A stretch of 64,000 nucleotides of DNA from CBDUEF01 sp018063485 (GCA_037045435.1 JBAOID010000021.1:13135-77134), one strand, 5' to 3'; counted from the first letter of the stretch, positions 1 through 10,069 are shown. Notes: generated by a model not told the origin, from the letters alone. Translations and numbers: made by a program.

Positions 1-516
1 CACCGAGCCTTCTGACAAGCGGTATTCATCATTCGCCCGCAGAATACGCTCCATCGCGGCGATATAATCGGGCGCATTGTCGGATTCCGCACTGATCCCG
101 ATGGCTCGGATCGCCTGCCGGATGGAAATATGATAGCGCATGTCATCGGTTGCCGACAAAACCTCGGCCATTGGCGCGGTGGTTGCCACCACATAAAACG
201 TCGGCGCAGAGCTGACCGTCACCGCGCCTTGGTTGATCCAGATGCCCGCCACCTTTTCCTTGCGCCGGACCACTTGCCGCTCGGAAGGCCCTTCGATGGT
301 GATCACGACCTCAAGCCGCGGCCCAACCGGGGCAGGGGTATCGCGCTTGACCGCGCCATAGATCAGGATTTCCGAGCCGTCAAAATTGGCGGTGATCGCC
401 ACGCGGTTCTGGCTCAGGCCCGCCACGATCTTTTCGCCGTTCAGGGACATATCATCTTGCGCCGGGCTGGAGAACGGCACGATCACGAACAAGACAACCA
501 ACAGCGCGCGGATCAT
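1..516 (-). CDS. TIGR02186 family protein, 3' end outside window
   Basis: The reading frame starts at an ATG at 516-514 and runs off the left edge, so about 172 residues are visible. The N-terminus is a short hydrophobic signal-like stretch (residues about 1-18, ending near SSPAQ). The following text (MSLNGEKIVAGLSQNRVAI, FDGSEILIYGAVKR) matches what I recall of TIGR02186 proteins, which are predicted secreted or membrane proteins of unknown function in alphaproteobacteria. Its ATG overlaps the TGA of the TauE/SafE gene (ATGA), so the two are translationally coupled. TIGR02186 genes are commonly found beside TauE/SafE exporters, which suggests a shared role in export of a sulfur or organic anion. 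The function itself is unknown. Confidence 0.75.
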   Translation of the reverse strand, partial: MIRALLVVLFVIVPFSSPAQDDMSLNGEKIVAGLSQNRVAITANFDGSEILIYGAVKRDTPAPVGPRLEVVITIEGPSERQVVRRKEKVAGIWINQGAVTVSSAPTFYVVATTAPMAEVLSATDDMRYHISIRQAIRAIGISAESDNAPDYIAAMERILRANDEYRLSEGSV

Positions 517-1436
517 GGCAGAGCACCCGCCGTGATCGAATACAACTCGGACGGCTGCAACAGCAGATCCAGCGCGATCTTGAACGACACCGCCAGCACC
601 ATCATTGCCAGCAAAATGCGCAACTGCTCCCCCCGCAACTTGGTGCCGAACACCGTGCCAAGTTGCGCGCCAATCACGCCGCCCACAATCAGCAAGGCGG
701 CCAACATGATATCCACCGTCTGGCTGGTGATGGCGTGCATCAAAGTCGTAAAGGCGGTCACAAAAATGATCTGAAACAGCGAGGTTCCCACCACCACCCT
801 TGTGGGCATCCCCAACAGATAGATCATCGCTGGCACCATGATGAAGCCGCCGCCCACTCCCATGATCGCCGCCAGAAACCCCACCAGCGCGCCCACCGCC
901 ATCGGCGGCAGCACCGAGATATAAAGCCCCGAAGTGCGGAATTTCACCTTGAACGGCAGCCGGTGCACCCAAGTATGCGCATGTGAGCGCCGGATTTGTT
1001 GCGCGCCGGGACGCCGTGCGCGCAGCAGCGCGCGCAGGCTTTCCTGAAACATCAAAGCTCCGATCAGCCCAAGGAAAAGCACATAGGAAAGTTGCACAAA
1101 CAGATCAACCTGCCCCAACCGTGTCATCCAGGCAAAAACCCAAACCCCGATCGCAGAGCCAAACATGCCGCCCACCAGCAACACCGATCCCATCCGAAAA
1201 TCGACAGCCTTGCGCTTGAGTTGCGCGAGCACCCCCGATACCGACGAGGCCACCACCTGATTGGCCCCGGTTGCCACGGCCACGGCAGGTGGGATGCCGA
1301 TAAAGAACAGCAGTGGCGTGATCAGAAAGCCCCCGCCCACGCCAAACATCCCCGACATGAACCCGACAAAGCCGCCCATTCCAAGGATCAGGAATGGGTC
1401 AATCGAAACCTCGGCAATCGGAAGATAGAGCTGCAT
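513..1436 (-). CDS. TauE/SafE (TSUP) family sulfite/organosulfur exporter
   Basis: This 307-residue polytopic membrane protein carries the two glycine-rich repeats typical of the TSUP family: FMSGMFGVGGGFLITPLLF near residue 30 and FLAAIMGVGGGFIMVPAM near residue 190. About eight hydrophobic segments can be seen, separated by a basic loop (about 140-165). Family members export sulfite, sulfoacetate or other small anions across the inner membrane; the substrate cannot be read from sequence. It is followed by the TIGR02186-type gene with a 4-nt overlap and lies 76 nt after the purine-nucleoside phosphorylase gene on the same strand, so it may be read through from that operon. Length is normal for the family. 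Confidence 0.85.
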   Translation of the reverse strand: MQLYLPIAEVSIDPFLILGMGGFVGFMSGMFGVGGGFLITPLLFFIGIPPAVAVATGANQVVASSVSGVLAQLKRKAVDFRMGSVLLVGGMFGSAIGVWVFAWMTRLGQVDLFVQLSYVLFLGLIGALMFQESLRALLRARRPGAQQIRRSHAHTWVHRLPFKVKFRTSGLYISVLPPMAVGALVGFLAAIMGVGGGFIMVPAMIYLLGMPTRVVVGTSLFQIIFVTAFTTLMHAITSQTVDIMLAALLIVGGVIGAQLGTVFGTKLRGEQLRILLAMMVLAVSFKIALDLLLQPSELYSITAGALP

Positions 1437-1512
1437 GGCACGCGGCTTTGCGTTCGGGGTGAATGTTCAAGGGATGGGCGGTTTTCTTGGTGTTGTCAAA
1501 CCCTTGGCGACC

Positions 1513-2307
<795 letters not shown>

Positions 2308-2334
2308 GGCAAAGCCCTTCGCTTCGGGCAGGCG

Positions 2335-2386
2335 CCGGGGGTTTTGCACCCCCGGACCCCCGCAGGATATTTAGAGACAGATGAAA
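2335..2386 (+). repeat. Dispersed short palindromic repeat, copy A
   Basis: A perfect hairpin, CCGGGGG (2335-2341), 7-nt loop, CCCCCGG (2349-2355), is followed by ACCCCCGCAGGATATTT and then GAGACAGATGAAA. The same layout recurs at 49082-49134 and, inverted, at 49250-49300. The tail alone recurs after a different head at 37310-37339 and 61822-61857. The copy sits between the permease and phosphorylase genes, where the hairpin could stop or process the transcript. Copies are intergenic in this window. Confidence 0.8.
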
Positions 2387-2395
2387 TGGAGGCAG

Positions 2396-3368
2396 TCAGC
2401 GTTCTTTGACATAGGGTTCACCCCCGGCGCGCGGTGGGATTGCCTTGCCGACAAACCCGGCCAGAACGATCACGGTCAGGACATAGGGCAAGGCATCAAG
2501 TGCAGGCACCGGCACCTTCATCCCCATGACGGCCTCCACCACATCTGGTCGCAGTGCCAGCGCCTGAAAGAAGCCAAACAACATCGTCGCCCCCAGCGCC
2601 TGCCAAGGCCGCCATTTGGCAAAGATCAGCGCCGCCAGCGCGATATAGCCCCGCCCCGCCGTCATCTCGCGGCCAAAGCCTGCCTGCAATGCTGTGGACA
2701 TATAGGCCCCAGCCACGCCGCACAGGATCCCGGTGATCGCCAGCGCGGCATAGCGCAGCCCTACCACCGAAACGCCCGCCGTATCTACCGCCGCTGGATT
2801 TTCCCCCACTGCCCGCAGCCGCAGCCCGAACCTTGTGCGAAACAAGCATCCACCAGGTCAGCGGCACGGCGACAAAGGCCGCATAAACCAGGATCGAATG
2901 ACCCGAGACCACTTCGGCATAAAACGGCCCAAACCCTGGCACCCCGCGTAACGCCTCGGCAAAGGGCAGAACAATCGGATTGAACCGCTCTGGTCCCATC
3001 AAAGGCGGTGTCCGCCCACCTTGCCCAAACATCGCCTGCGCGATCAGCACGGTTAACCCCGAGGCCAGAAAATTCAGCGCCACGCCCGAAATCAGCTGAT
3101 TGCCGCGAAAAGTGATCGAGGCCAACCCATGCAGCGCCGAAAACAGCAACGACGCGCCGATCCCCGCCAATAGCCCGATCCAGACCGATCCAGACAGCGC
3201 CGAAACTGCCCCCGCCGCCATCGCCGCGGCCAGCATCTTGCCCTCAAGCCCGATGTCGAAAATCCCGGAGCGTTCCGAAAACAACCCTGCCAGACAGGCC
3301 AGCAGCAACGGCGTGCCCAGCCGCACCGTGGAATCCAGTATCTGCAAAAGCGTTGCGTAATCCATCAC
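2396..3368 (-). CDS. BMP-type nucleoside ABC transporter permease (second permease), one frame break
   Basis: Inner-membrane permease of the RbsC/NupQ-like family, about 323 residues after correction. The N-terminal part (MMDYATLLQILDSTVRLGTP, then FSERSGIFDIGLEGKMLAAA) and the C-terminal part (FRTRFGLRLRAVGENPAAVD, then GRGYIALAALIFAKWRP) are in different frames. They join perfectly if one T is removed at the CTTG (caag on the plus strand) at 2844-2847, giving WWML followed by FRTRFGLRLR. Downstream of the partner permease with a 4-nt overlap and upstream of the phosphorylase. Family and neighbours indicate purine nucleoside uptake. The break is most likely a sequencing insertion, since both halves keep full family conservation. 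If real, the operon would be non-functional. Confidence 0.88.
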
Positions 3369-4513
3369 GCCACCCCCTTGCGACCAAAGGAAAACACCCA
3401 GACCAGCATCATCCGCACCATCTGATCCAGCGCCCCGGTGAACAGGATGACCAAGCCTTGCACCACGATCCGCATCTCGAGCGGGATGGTGGTGTTCAGC
3501 CCCAGTGCTGCCCCGCCCTGATACAAAAACCCGAACAGAAACGCCGCCAACAGCACTCCCAATGGATGATTGCGCCCCATCAACGCCACCGCGATGCCGA
3601 TGAACCCCGCCCCTTCGGCCGAGTTCTGCAACAACCGCTCACTTTGCCCCATCACGTTGTTGATCGCCATCAAACCCGCCAAGCCACCCGAAATCAGCAT
3701 CGCAATCATGGTGATTTTCACCGGGTTGATCCCGGCATAGCGCGACGCCTTTTCAGATTTGCCAAAGGCGCGGATCTCAAAGCCAAGCCGTGTGCGCCAC
3801 AGCAGCAGCCAGATCACCAGACACGGCCGCGAGGGCGATGAAAAACGTCACATTCGCCGGCACATTGGCGTAGACAATCGCCCCCGCCTTATCCAGACGT
3901 GGCAATCCATCCGCGCCAAGTCGCACGAAAAACTCTTTGATCACAGGCATCTCGCTGAACGACGGCAGATTCGCCCCCGGTGGAAACTTGGCCGAAGCCG
4001 GGTCCATTTGCCCCGCCGGACGCAACACATCCACCAGCATGTAGACGATGAAAGCCGCCGCAATATAGTTGAACATGATCGTGGTGATCACGATATGAGC
4101 TGCCGCGCTTGGCCTGCAAATAGGCGGGAATGGCAGCCCAGGCGGCGCCGAAAATTGCCGCCCCGAAACTTGCCGCCAAGCAGCGCCACTGTCCAATGCG
4201 GCCAAGGCAGCGCAAGGCAGACCAAAGCCACGCCAAGGCCGCCCATCTGCGCCTGACCCTCGCCGCCGATATTGAACAGCCCGGCATGAAAAGCCACGAT
4301 AACCGACAGGCCGGTAAAGACGAAACTGGTGGTGTAATAGAGCGTATAGCTGATGCCTATGGGCGAGCCGAGCGCGCCTTTCACCATGATATTAAAGGCA
4401 TTCACCGGGTCTTGCCCGATGGCCAGCAAAACCAGCGCCGTCACGATCGCCGCCATCAGCAGGCTGATCACCGGCACCAGCACCATATCGGCCCATTGCG
4501 GAATCCGTCCCAT
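3365..4513 (-). CDS. BMP-type nucleoside ABC transporter permease (first permease), three frame breaks
   Basis: Permease of the RbsC/NupP-like family. Conserved blocks are spread over three frames: GISYTLYYTTSFVFTGLSVI and FHAGLFNIGGEGQAQMGGLG (N-terminal), AAWAAIPAYLQAKRGS, then IVITTIMFNYIAAAFIVYML, and finally WRTRLGFEIRAFGKSEKASR with GFIGIAVALMGRNHPLGVLL. One surplus base at each of about 4177 (GG for G), 4099 (T) and 3820 (T) restores one continuous protein of about 380 residues, the usual family size. It starts one base after the stop of the ATPase gene and overlaps the next permease by 4 nt. Three separate single-base insertions in 360 nt of an otherwise conserved gene argue for sequence error. 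Substrate (purine nucleosides) is inferred from the linked binding protein and phosphorylase. Confidence 0.87.
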
Positions 4514-4514
4514 C

Positions 4515-6091
4515 CTAGGCCTCTTCCTTCACGATACCGGCCATCAGCAGACCCAATTCGCGCTCATCGGTTTTCTCGGGGTCACGAAAGCCCATCAGCT
4601 TGCCGTCAAACATCACCGCAATCCGGTCTGACAGGCTCATGATCTCATCCAGTTCCACCGACACCAGCAAGATCGCCTTGCCCGCATCGCGCAGGGCGAT
4701 GATTTGCTTGTGGATGAATTCAATCGCCCCAATATCGACACCGCGCGTTGGCTGGCCGATCAGAAGCAGATCAGGGTTGCGCTCCATTTCGCGGGCGACC
4801 ACGATCTTTTGCTGATTGCCGCCCGAGAAACTCTTTGCAGGCAGCCAGCAGTCGGGCGGGCGCACATCAAAGGTTTCCATCTTGCGAATGGTATCGGCGC
4901 GCAGTGCATCGTTATCCATGAACAGCGCATTTTTCTGGTATTCCGGCGCATTGTGATAGCCCAAGCGCCACGTTTTCCCAAGCGGCGAAATCCATGATCA
5001 GACCAAGGCTCTGGCGATCCTCTGGCACATGCGCGATCCCCGCCGCGCGCCGGGTCTGGCCGTTATTGCTAACTGCCTGCGAGCGGCAGATCCACCCCGT
5101 TCACCGTGATGCGCCCGGTGGCATTGGTAATCCCGCCCAAAGCCTCCAGCAGTTCAGATTGCCCATTGCCGGCAACGCCTGCGATTCCCAAGATCTCGCC
5201 CGCGCGGATTTCAAAGGAAATACCCTTCAGTCGCTCCACCTTGTTATCATCGCGCACCGCAAGATTGTCCACCGCCAGCACCACAGCACCGGGCGAGGCA
5301 GGGCCTTTTTCCACTTCCAGCAGCACCTTGCGGCCCACCATCAACTCGGCCAGTAGCTCGGGGCTGGTTTCAGAGGTTTTCACATTGCCGACCATGGTGC
5401 CGCGCCGCATCACCGAGACATGGTCAGTGATTTCCATGATTTCGCGCAGCTTGTGGGTGATCAGGATGATGGTCTTGCCCTGCTCACGAAGGCCCGAGAG
5501 GATACGAAACAGATGATCGGCCTCATCGGGGGTCAGCACGCCGGTGGGCTCATCCAGAATCAGGATATCCGCCTGCCGATACAATGCTTTCAGAATCTCC
5601 ACCCGCTGCTGATGGCCCACCGACAGATCTTCAATCAAAGCATCGGGGTCGACATCCAGCTCATATTCCTGCGCAAGTTGGGTCAGAACCTTGCGCGCTT
5701 TGGCCAGAGATGAGGTCAGCATCGGCCCATCCTCGGCCCCCAGCACGACGTTTTCCAACACCGTGAAATTCTGCACCAGCTTGAAATGCTGGAAAACCAT
5801 CCCGATACCGGCGCGGATGGCGCTCTGGCTGTCGGGGATGGCGGTCAGCTTGCCATTGATGAAAATCTCACCCGCGTCGGCCCGGTAGAATCCATACAAA
5901 ATGGACATCAGCGTGGATTTCCCCGCGCCGTTCTCGCCGATAATGCCGTGAATGGTGCCACGCGGCACCGCGATATTGATATCCTTGTTCGCCTGCACCG
6001 GGCCAAAGGCCTTCGAGACGCCCTTCAATTCGATTGCATACGAAGTAGGGGAGGCGGTTGCCCGCCCCCCCATTTCTGTCAAAGCAGTCAT
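4515..6091 (-). CDS. Nucleoside ABC transporter ATP-binding protein (double ATPase), two frame breaks
   Basis: A double-ATPase protein of the RbsA/NupO/YufO type, about 525 residues after correction. Half one has Walker A IGENGAGKSTLMSILYGF, signature LSVGHQQRVEILKALYR and Walker B ILILDEPTGVLTPDE. Half two has the degenerate Walker A AGVAGNGQSELLEALGG, a signature FSGGNQQKIVVAREM and ATP-site residues LLIGQPTRGVDIGAIEF. Frame breaks sit at about 5071 (AGTTAGC, surplus T) and 4960 (TTGGGCT, surplus G); removing both joins the halves through GQTRRAAGIAHVPEDRQSLG. Its ATG overlaps the stop of the binding-protein gene, giving the order binding protein, ATPase, permease, permease. It energises nucleoside import at the cytoplasmic face. 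Confidence 0.9.
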
Positions 6092-7086
6092 CAGAACGTC
6101 GCCGCCGGGCAGGTGTTGTCGGTCATATAGTCGTGCACGACGATCTCACCCGACTTGATCTTTTCAGCCGCCGCATCGACCGCCGCCTTCATTTCGGGGG
6201 TTACCAGTGCTGCGTTGTTGTCATCCAGCGCATAGCCCACGCCATCCGCCTTCAGATCAAGTGCATTGACGCCGGTGGTCATCGCATCGCCTTCTTTGAA
6301 CGCGTTATAAACCGCCACGTCGACGCGCTTGACCATCGAGGTCAACACCTGTCCGGGGTGGAGCCCGTTCTGGTTGCTGTCGACGCCGATCGAGAGAATC
6401 CCTTCGTCAGCAGCCGTCTGCAATACGCCCACACCCGTGCCGCCTGCCGCGGCAAAGATCACATCTGCGCCTTGCGATTTCTGCGCCTTGGCCAGTTCTG
6501 CGCCTTTCACCGGATCATTCCACGCCGCAGGAGTGGTGCCGGTCATGTTCAGCACCAGCTTGGCGTTCGGATTGGCCGCCATCACGCCTTGGGCATAGCC
6601 ACAACCGAATTTACGGATCAGCGGAATGTCCATGCCGCCGATGAATCCGACGGTGCCGGTTTTCGACGCCATCGCCGCCATCATGCCGACCAGATACGAG
6701 CCCTGATCCTCGGAAAACACCACCGATTTCACGTTGGGCTGATCCACCACCATGTCGATGATCGCAAATTTGGTGTCCGGGAAGTCAGGCGCCACGGTGT
6801 TCAGCACGTCACCAAAAGCGAAACCGGTCATAACAATCGGATTTGCACCTTCTTCGGCAAGGCTGCGCAAGGCCTGCTCGCGCTGGGCTTCCGATTGCAT
6901 TTCCAGCTCCTTGAACGTGCCGCCGGTCTCATCAGCCCATTTCTTGGCACCGGCAAAAGCGGCTTCGTTGAAGGATTTGTCGAATTTGCCGCCAAGGTCA
7001 TAAATGATCGCAGGGTCTGCCATCACCACGCCGGTTGTCAGCGCCAAAACTGCCGATGCACCCAGCAGTTGTTTCATCAGGGTCAT
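6091..7086 (-). CDS. bmpA: BMP family substrate-binding lipoprotein-like protein (nucleoside ABC transporter)
   Basis: Periplasmic binding protein of the BMP/PnrA family, 331 residues. A cleavable signal peptide is visible (MTLMKQLLGASAVLALTTG, cleavage near VVMA-DP). The mature protein has family blocks IIYDLGGKFDKSFNEAAF, ANPIVMTGFAFGDVL, VFSEDQGSYLVGMMAAMASK, GFIGGMDIPLIRKFGCGY and GADVIFAAAGGTGVG. PnrA-type proteins bind purine nucleosides; the linked purine-nucleoside phosphorylase supports that here. No lipobox cysteine is seen, so it is probably soluble. The ATG at 7086 follows GGGAGAAAGAT, a good ribosome site. An in-frame extension up to 7404 has no such site and is not part of the gene. 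It is the first gene of the operon and its promoter should lie in 7087-7250. Confidence 0.93.
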   Translation of the reverse strand: MTLMKQLLGASAVLALTTGVVMADPAIIYDLGGKFDKSFNEAAFAGAKKWADETGGTFKELEMQSEAQREQALRSLAEEGANPIVMTGFAFGDVLNTVAPDFPDTKFAIIDMVVDQPNVKSVVFSEDQGSYLVGMMAAMASKTGTVGFIGGMDIPLIRKFGCGYAQGVMAANPNAKLVLNMTGTTPAAWNDPVKGAELAKAQKSQGADVIFAAAGGTGVGVLQTAADEGILSIGVDSNQNGLHPGQVLTSMVKRVDVAVYNAFKEGDAMTTGVNALDLKADGVGYALDDNNAALVTPEMKAAVDAAAEKIKSGEIVVHDYMTDNTCPAATF

Positions 7087-7394
7087 ATCTTTCTCCCGGT
7101 TTCGATTTCTGTGCCCCTCACCAAGACCGACGGTCTGTCCAAGGCGGCGCGTAAGTGATTTAGGCCAGTGCTTTGCGAGGGGGTCAACAGGAATCTGCTG
7201 CGCTTGCCCAAGCCATCCGAAAGTTGACCAGGATGTGCGGGCCCTCACTTCAAACGGATCACGGGTTGCCGCAAGCGAGATGAATGCGCTGGAGCCGGCG
7301 TCGATTGAGCAGCAGCGCATTGCGATTTCCCTGTATTCCTTGAGCTTCCAAAGATATTTTCGATCCGTTGCCTGGTTGGCGAGTGCACAGCAAT

Positions 7395-7493
7395 CGCCGC
7401 CCAACGGCTTTCATGCTGCCCTGCGCCATATGATACGATCCGCGCGGCACGCTTGCGCACTTCAGGTGAATACTCGTTCGTTGATTTGTTCAT
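7395..7493 (-). pseudogene. IS3-family transposase OrfA, N-terminal remnant
   Basis: Reading minus from the ATG at 7493, the first about 33 residues (MNKSTNEYSPEVRKRAARIV, then GQHESRWAAIA) match the start of IS3-family OrfA proteins (MNKSTxRYSPEVRERAVRMV, GEHESQWAAI). The residues after RIV are scrambled relative to the family, and the homology ends at about 7395. No OrfB, DDE motif or terminal inverted repeats were found. It is a small degenerate fragment in a gene-poor gap between two operons. Confidence 0.7.
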
Positions 7494-7885
7494 GATGCTC
7501 CATCCTGCTCATGAGTTGGAGCCCTCGGCAAACCCGGCGCAGTTCAGTTGTGGCAACGCTGATGCGGCATTCAACCATGAATTGTTCGGCCAAGTCGCAG
7601 CCAATCCAAAGCCAAGCGACCGAGCGGTTACCAAAAGCAGGCCTCGCAAGCAGCCGACCCGGATCGCCGACTCCATCTGACCAAACCTCCGTGGCGCCGC
7701 GTTATTCATGCCAGTTCGGCATCAATAATGGCGAAACCAGCACACCTCACTGGCGCTTTTCCAGCCTAGGCTCTCATCGTGACGTTTTTCGGCCCAGCCC
7801 GATGAGCGGAAAGTGAAGGGACTTAAACCCGAGGCGAGCTGCGGAATACAACCGATCAGTCGCCGCCAACAGCAGGAGAGATGAA
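7494..7885. other. Gene-poor gap upstream of the hydantoin-type operon
   Basis: With 7087-7394 this makes an almost gene-free stretch of about 800 nt. Apart from the IS3 remnant I recognise no protein. Short open frames exist on both strands but have no family resemblance, no ribosome sites and unlike codon use. It should hold the promoters of the divergent bmpA operon (near 7087-7250) and of the ABC operon starting at 7886. It is probably the scar of an insertion. Confidence 0.5.
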
Positions 7886-9157
7886 TTGGAAAACGTGAAA
7901 ACTGCGGCGTCTGTCAACCGCCGCACGATGCTAAAGACCCTCGCCGGTGCCGGGGTAGGTTCAGTTCTGGGGGCGCCGATGATCTGGGCGCAAAGCCTCA
8001 AGGACGTGTCTTTGATGCATGTCGGCCCCTCCTATTCGATCTTTGCAGATGTCGCTGCGGCCGCCAGCGCTGACCTTGGTTTCAAGGTTGAAATGCAGAA
8101 CGCATGGACCGATGCGATCATGGCGCGCGTGATCGGCCAGCCCGAAACCATCGACATTGCCGATCTGGAGTTCTGGGCGCTGCAGCGCATCTGGCGCAGC
8201 GAGAAGCTGCAAACCATCGACACGGCCAAGATCACCAACTGGGACAAGATCATCCCGCTGTTCCGTGAAGGCAAGAATTTCGACGGCTCGGATATGTCGC
8301 GCCAGGGCACCATGCCGTTTGAGGTGCAATTTGCAGATGGCACCGGCTTTGCCGCCGCCGCGAATGGCAAGGCGACGATGATGCCAACCATCCTCAACGC
8401 CGACACGCTGGGGATACGCCCCGATCTGATTGGCCGCGATGTGACCTCTTGGGCAGAACTTCTAAACCCCGAGTTCAAGGGCAAGGTCGCGTTGATCAAC
8501 GTGCCGCAAATTGGCATCATGGATGCCGCCATGGCGATCGAGGCGCGGGGCGACATGACCTATGTCGACAAAGGCAACATGACACGGGCCGAGATCGACC
8601 AGACCATCGCCATCCTGATCAAGGCCAAGCAAGACGGCCAGTTCCGCGCCTTCTGGTCCAGTTTCGACGAGTCGGTGAACTTCATGGCCTCGGGCGAGGT
8701 GGTGATCCAGTCGATGTGGTCGCCGGCGGTAACTGCGGTGCGCAGCCGGGGAATTGATTGCGTCTACAAGGGCTTGAACGAAGGATATCGTGGTTGGGGT
8801 AACGGGCTTGGCCTGATGAGCCACCTTGAGGGGATCAAGCTTGAGGCGGCCTACGAATACCTCAACTGGATGCTGACCGGGCCTTATGGTGCCTTTGTCG
8901 CGCGGCAGGGCTATTATTCGGCTGTGCCCGAAACCACCCGAGCCAGCCTGTCGCCCGAGGAATGGGATTACTGGTACGACGGCAAGCCGGCTGCCGTGGA
9001 AATCAAGGATCCCTTTGGCGCCGTGATGGAACAGCCCGGCCGCGTCCGCGACGGCGGCAGCTTTGCAGACCGCATCGGCAGTATCCGCTGCTGGAACACC
9101 ACCATGGACGAGGGCGAATACCTCGTGCAGCGCTGGAACGATTTCGTAGCCTCCTGA
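7886..9157 (+). CDS. ABC transporter substrate-binding protein, PotD/spermidine-like family, Tat-type signal
   Basis: Extracellular solute-binding protein, about 423 residues from a TTG at 7886 (AGGAG at 7874-7878; a GTG at 7895 is an alternative). The N-terminus has a twin-arginine-like signal, NRRTMLKTLAGAGVGSVLGA, with cleavage after MIWAQ. The body resembles PotD/FbpA-type binding proteins (AWTDAIMARVIGQPETIDIA, then MPTILNADTLGIRPDLIG, VNFMASGEVVIQSMWSPAVT). It is followed by an intrinsic terminator and then two permease genes and an ATPase, which together form a complete importer. The downstream hydantoinase and N-carbamoylsarcosine amidase genes suggest a small nitrogen compound such as N-methylhydantoin or creatinine as substrate, but this is inference from neighbourhood only. 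Confidence 0.85.
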   Translation: MENVKTAASVNRRTMLKTLAGAGVGSVLGAPMIWAQSLKDVSLMHVGPSYSIFADVAAAASADLGFKVEMQNAWTDAIMARVIGQPETIDIADLEFWALQRIWRSEKLQTIDTAKITNWDKIIPLFREGKNFDGSDMSRQGTMPFEVQFADGTGFAAAANGKATMMPTILNADTLGIRPDLIGRDVTSWAELLNPEFKGKVALINVPQIGIMDAAMAIEARGDMTYVDKGNMTRAEIDQTIAILIKAKQDGQFRAFWSSFDESVNFMASGEVVIQSMWSPAVTAVRSRGIDCVYKGLNEGYRGWGNGLGLMSHLEGIKLEAAYEYLNWMLTGPYGAFVARQGYYSAVPETTRASLSPEEWDYWYDGKPAAVEIKDPFGAVMEQPGRVRDGGSFADRIGSIRCWNTTMDEGEYLVQRWNDFVAS

Positions 9158-9166
9158 TCCCCAACA

Positions 9167-9191
9167 GGCCCCCTTCACGGGGGGCCGCTTT
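9167..9191 (+). terminator. Intrinsic terminator between binding-protein and permease genes
   Basis: Stem GGCCCCC (9167-9173), loop TTCAC, GGGGGCC (9180-9186), followed directly by GCTTTTT. Placed 10 nt after the stop of the binding-protein gene and before the permease ATG. Such a partial terminator would let the binding protein be made in excess over the membrane parts. Confidence 0.8.
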
Positions 9192-9205
9192 TTCACGAGG
9201 TTCCC

Positions 9206-10060
9206 ATGACCCCCAACCGCCTGTCGCAGTTTTCCGTGCTGCCCTTCGCCATGATCCTGATCGTATTCAGCGGGCTGCCCCTGCTCATGGTCATGCTTTT
9301 GTCATTCTGGACATTTGACGGGCTGCAATACCGGGCAGACTTCACAATCGCCAACTTTGTCGCTGTCTTTGCCTCGCCTACGACATGGCGGGTGTTTGCC
9401 AACACGCTGCGGTATGCCGCGATTACCTGGGCCGTCACACTCGTCTTGGGCTTTGCTGTCAGCTTTTACCTCGTCTTTCATGTGCGAAACCTGAAACTGC
9501 AAATCGGGCTGTTTTTGCTGTGTACGATCCCATTCTGGACCTCAACCGTGATCCGAATGATCAGCTGGATCCCGTTTCTGGGACGTGAGGGTCTTTTCAA
9601 CACCGGTCTGATGCAACTGGGACTGATCCACCAACCGCTTGAGTTTCTTCTGTTTTCCGACTTTGCAGTGATCCTGACCTATGTGAACCTGTTCACCTTG
9701 TTCATGATCGTGCCGATCTTCAACGCCATGGCCAAGATCGACAAGAACGTGATCGAGGCCGCATTGGATGCGGGCGCCACCGGCTTTCAAATCTTGCGAA
9801 CCATCATCATTCCGCTCAGCCGCACTGGCATCGCCTTGGGCACAATCTTTGTGGTGACCCTGGTGATGGGCGATTTCTTCGTGGTGCGGGTGATGAGCGG
9901 CGGGCAATCCTCGACGGTCGTATCGGCGATGAAGAATAACCTCGACCAGATGTATTACCCGCAAGCCGCCGCAATGGCTGTGCTGTTGATCGCGGTGGTG
10001 TTGGGCATGGTGGCGGCCATTCTGCGCGTCGTGGACGTGCGGGCCGAACTGGCGAAATAG
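9206..10060 (+). CDS. ABC transporter permease, PotB-like
   Basis: Integral membrane permease of 284 residues with about six hydrophobic segments. The binding-protein-dependent transport (EAA) loop is visible as VIEAALDAGATGFQILRTII followed by PLSRTGIA near residues 185-215, the site that contacts the ATPase. It belongs to the PotB/PotH type that works with PotC-like partners. The next gene, a PotC-like permease, begins 9 nt after its stop. It is the membrane half of the importer whose binding protein is encoded just upstream beyond the terminator. Confidence 0.9.
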   Translation: MTPNRLSQFSVLPFAMILIVFSGLPLLMVMLLSFWTFDGLQYRADFTIANFVAVFASPTTWRVFANTLRYAAITWAVTLVLGFAVSFYLVFHVRNLKLQIGLFLLCTIPFWTSTVIRMISWIPFLGREGLFNTGLMQLGLIHQPLEFLLFSDFAVILTYVNLFTLFMIVPIFNAMAKIDKNVIEAALDAGATGFQILRTIIIPLSRTGIALGTIFVVTLVMGDFFVVRVMSGGQSSTVVSAMKNNLDQMYYPQAAAMAVLLIAVVLGMVAAILRVVDVRAELAK

Positions 10061-10069
10061 GAGACGGCA

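Noticed and set aside
2396..5100. Programmed frameshifting in the ABC transporter genes
   Set aside because: No slippery heptamer or downstream structure recurs at the breaks, they fall at different sites in each gene, and the family is not known to use recoding.
6091..7404. Longer bmpA start at 7404
   Set aside because: The extra residues have no signal character and no ribosome site; ATG 7086 has GGGAG and begins a proper signal peptide.
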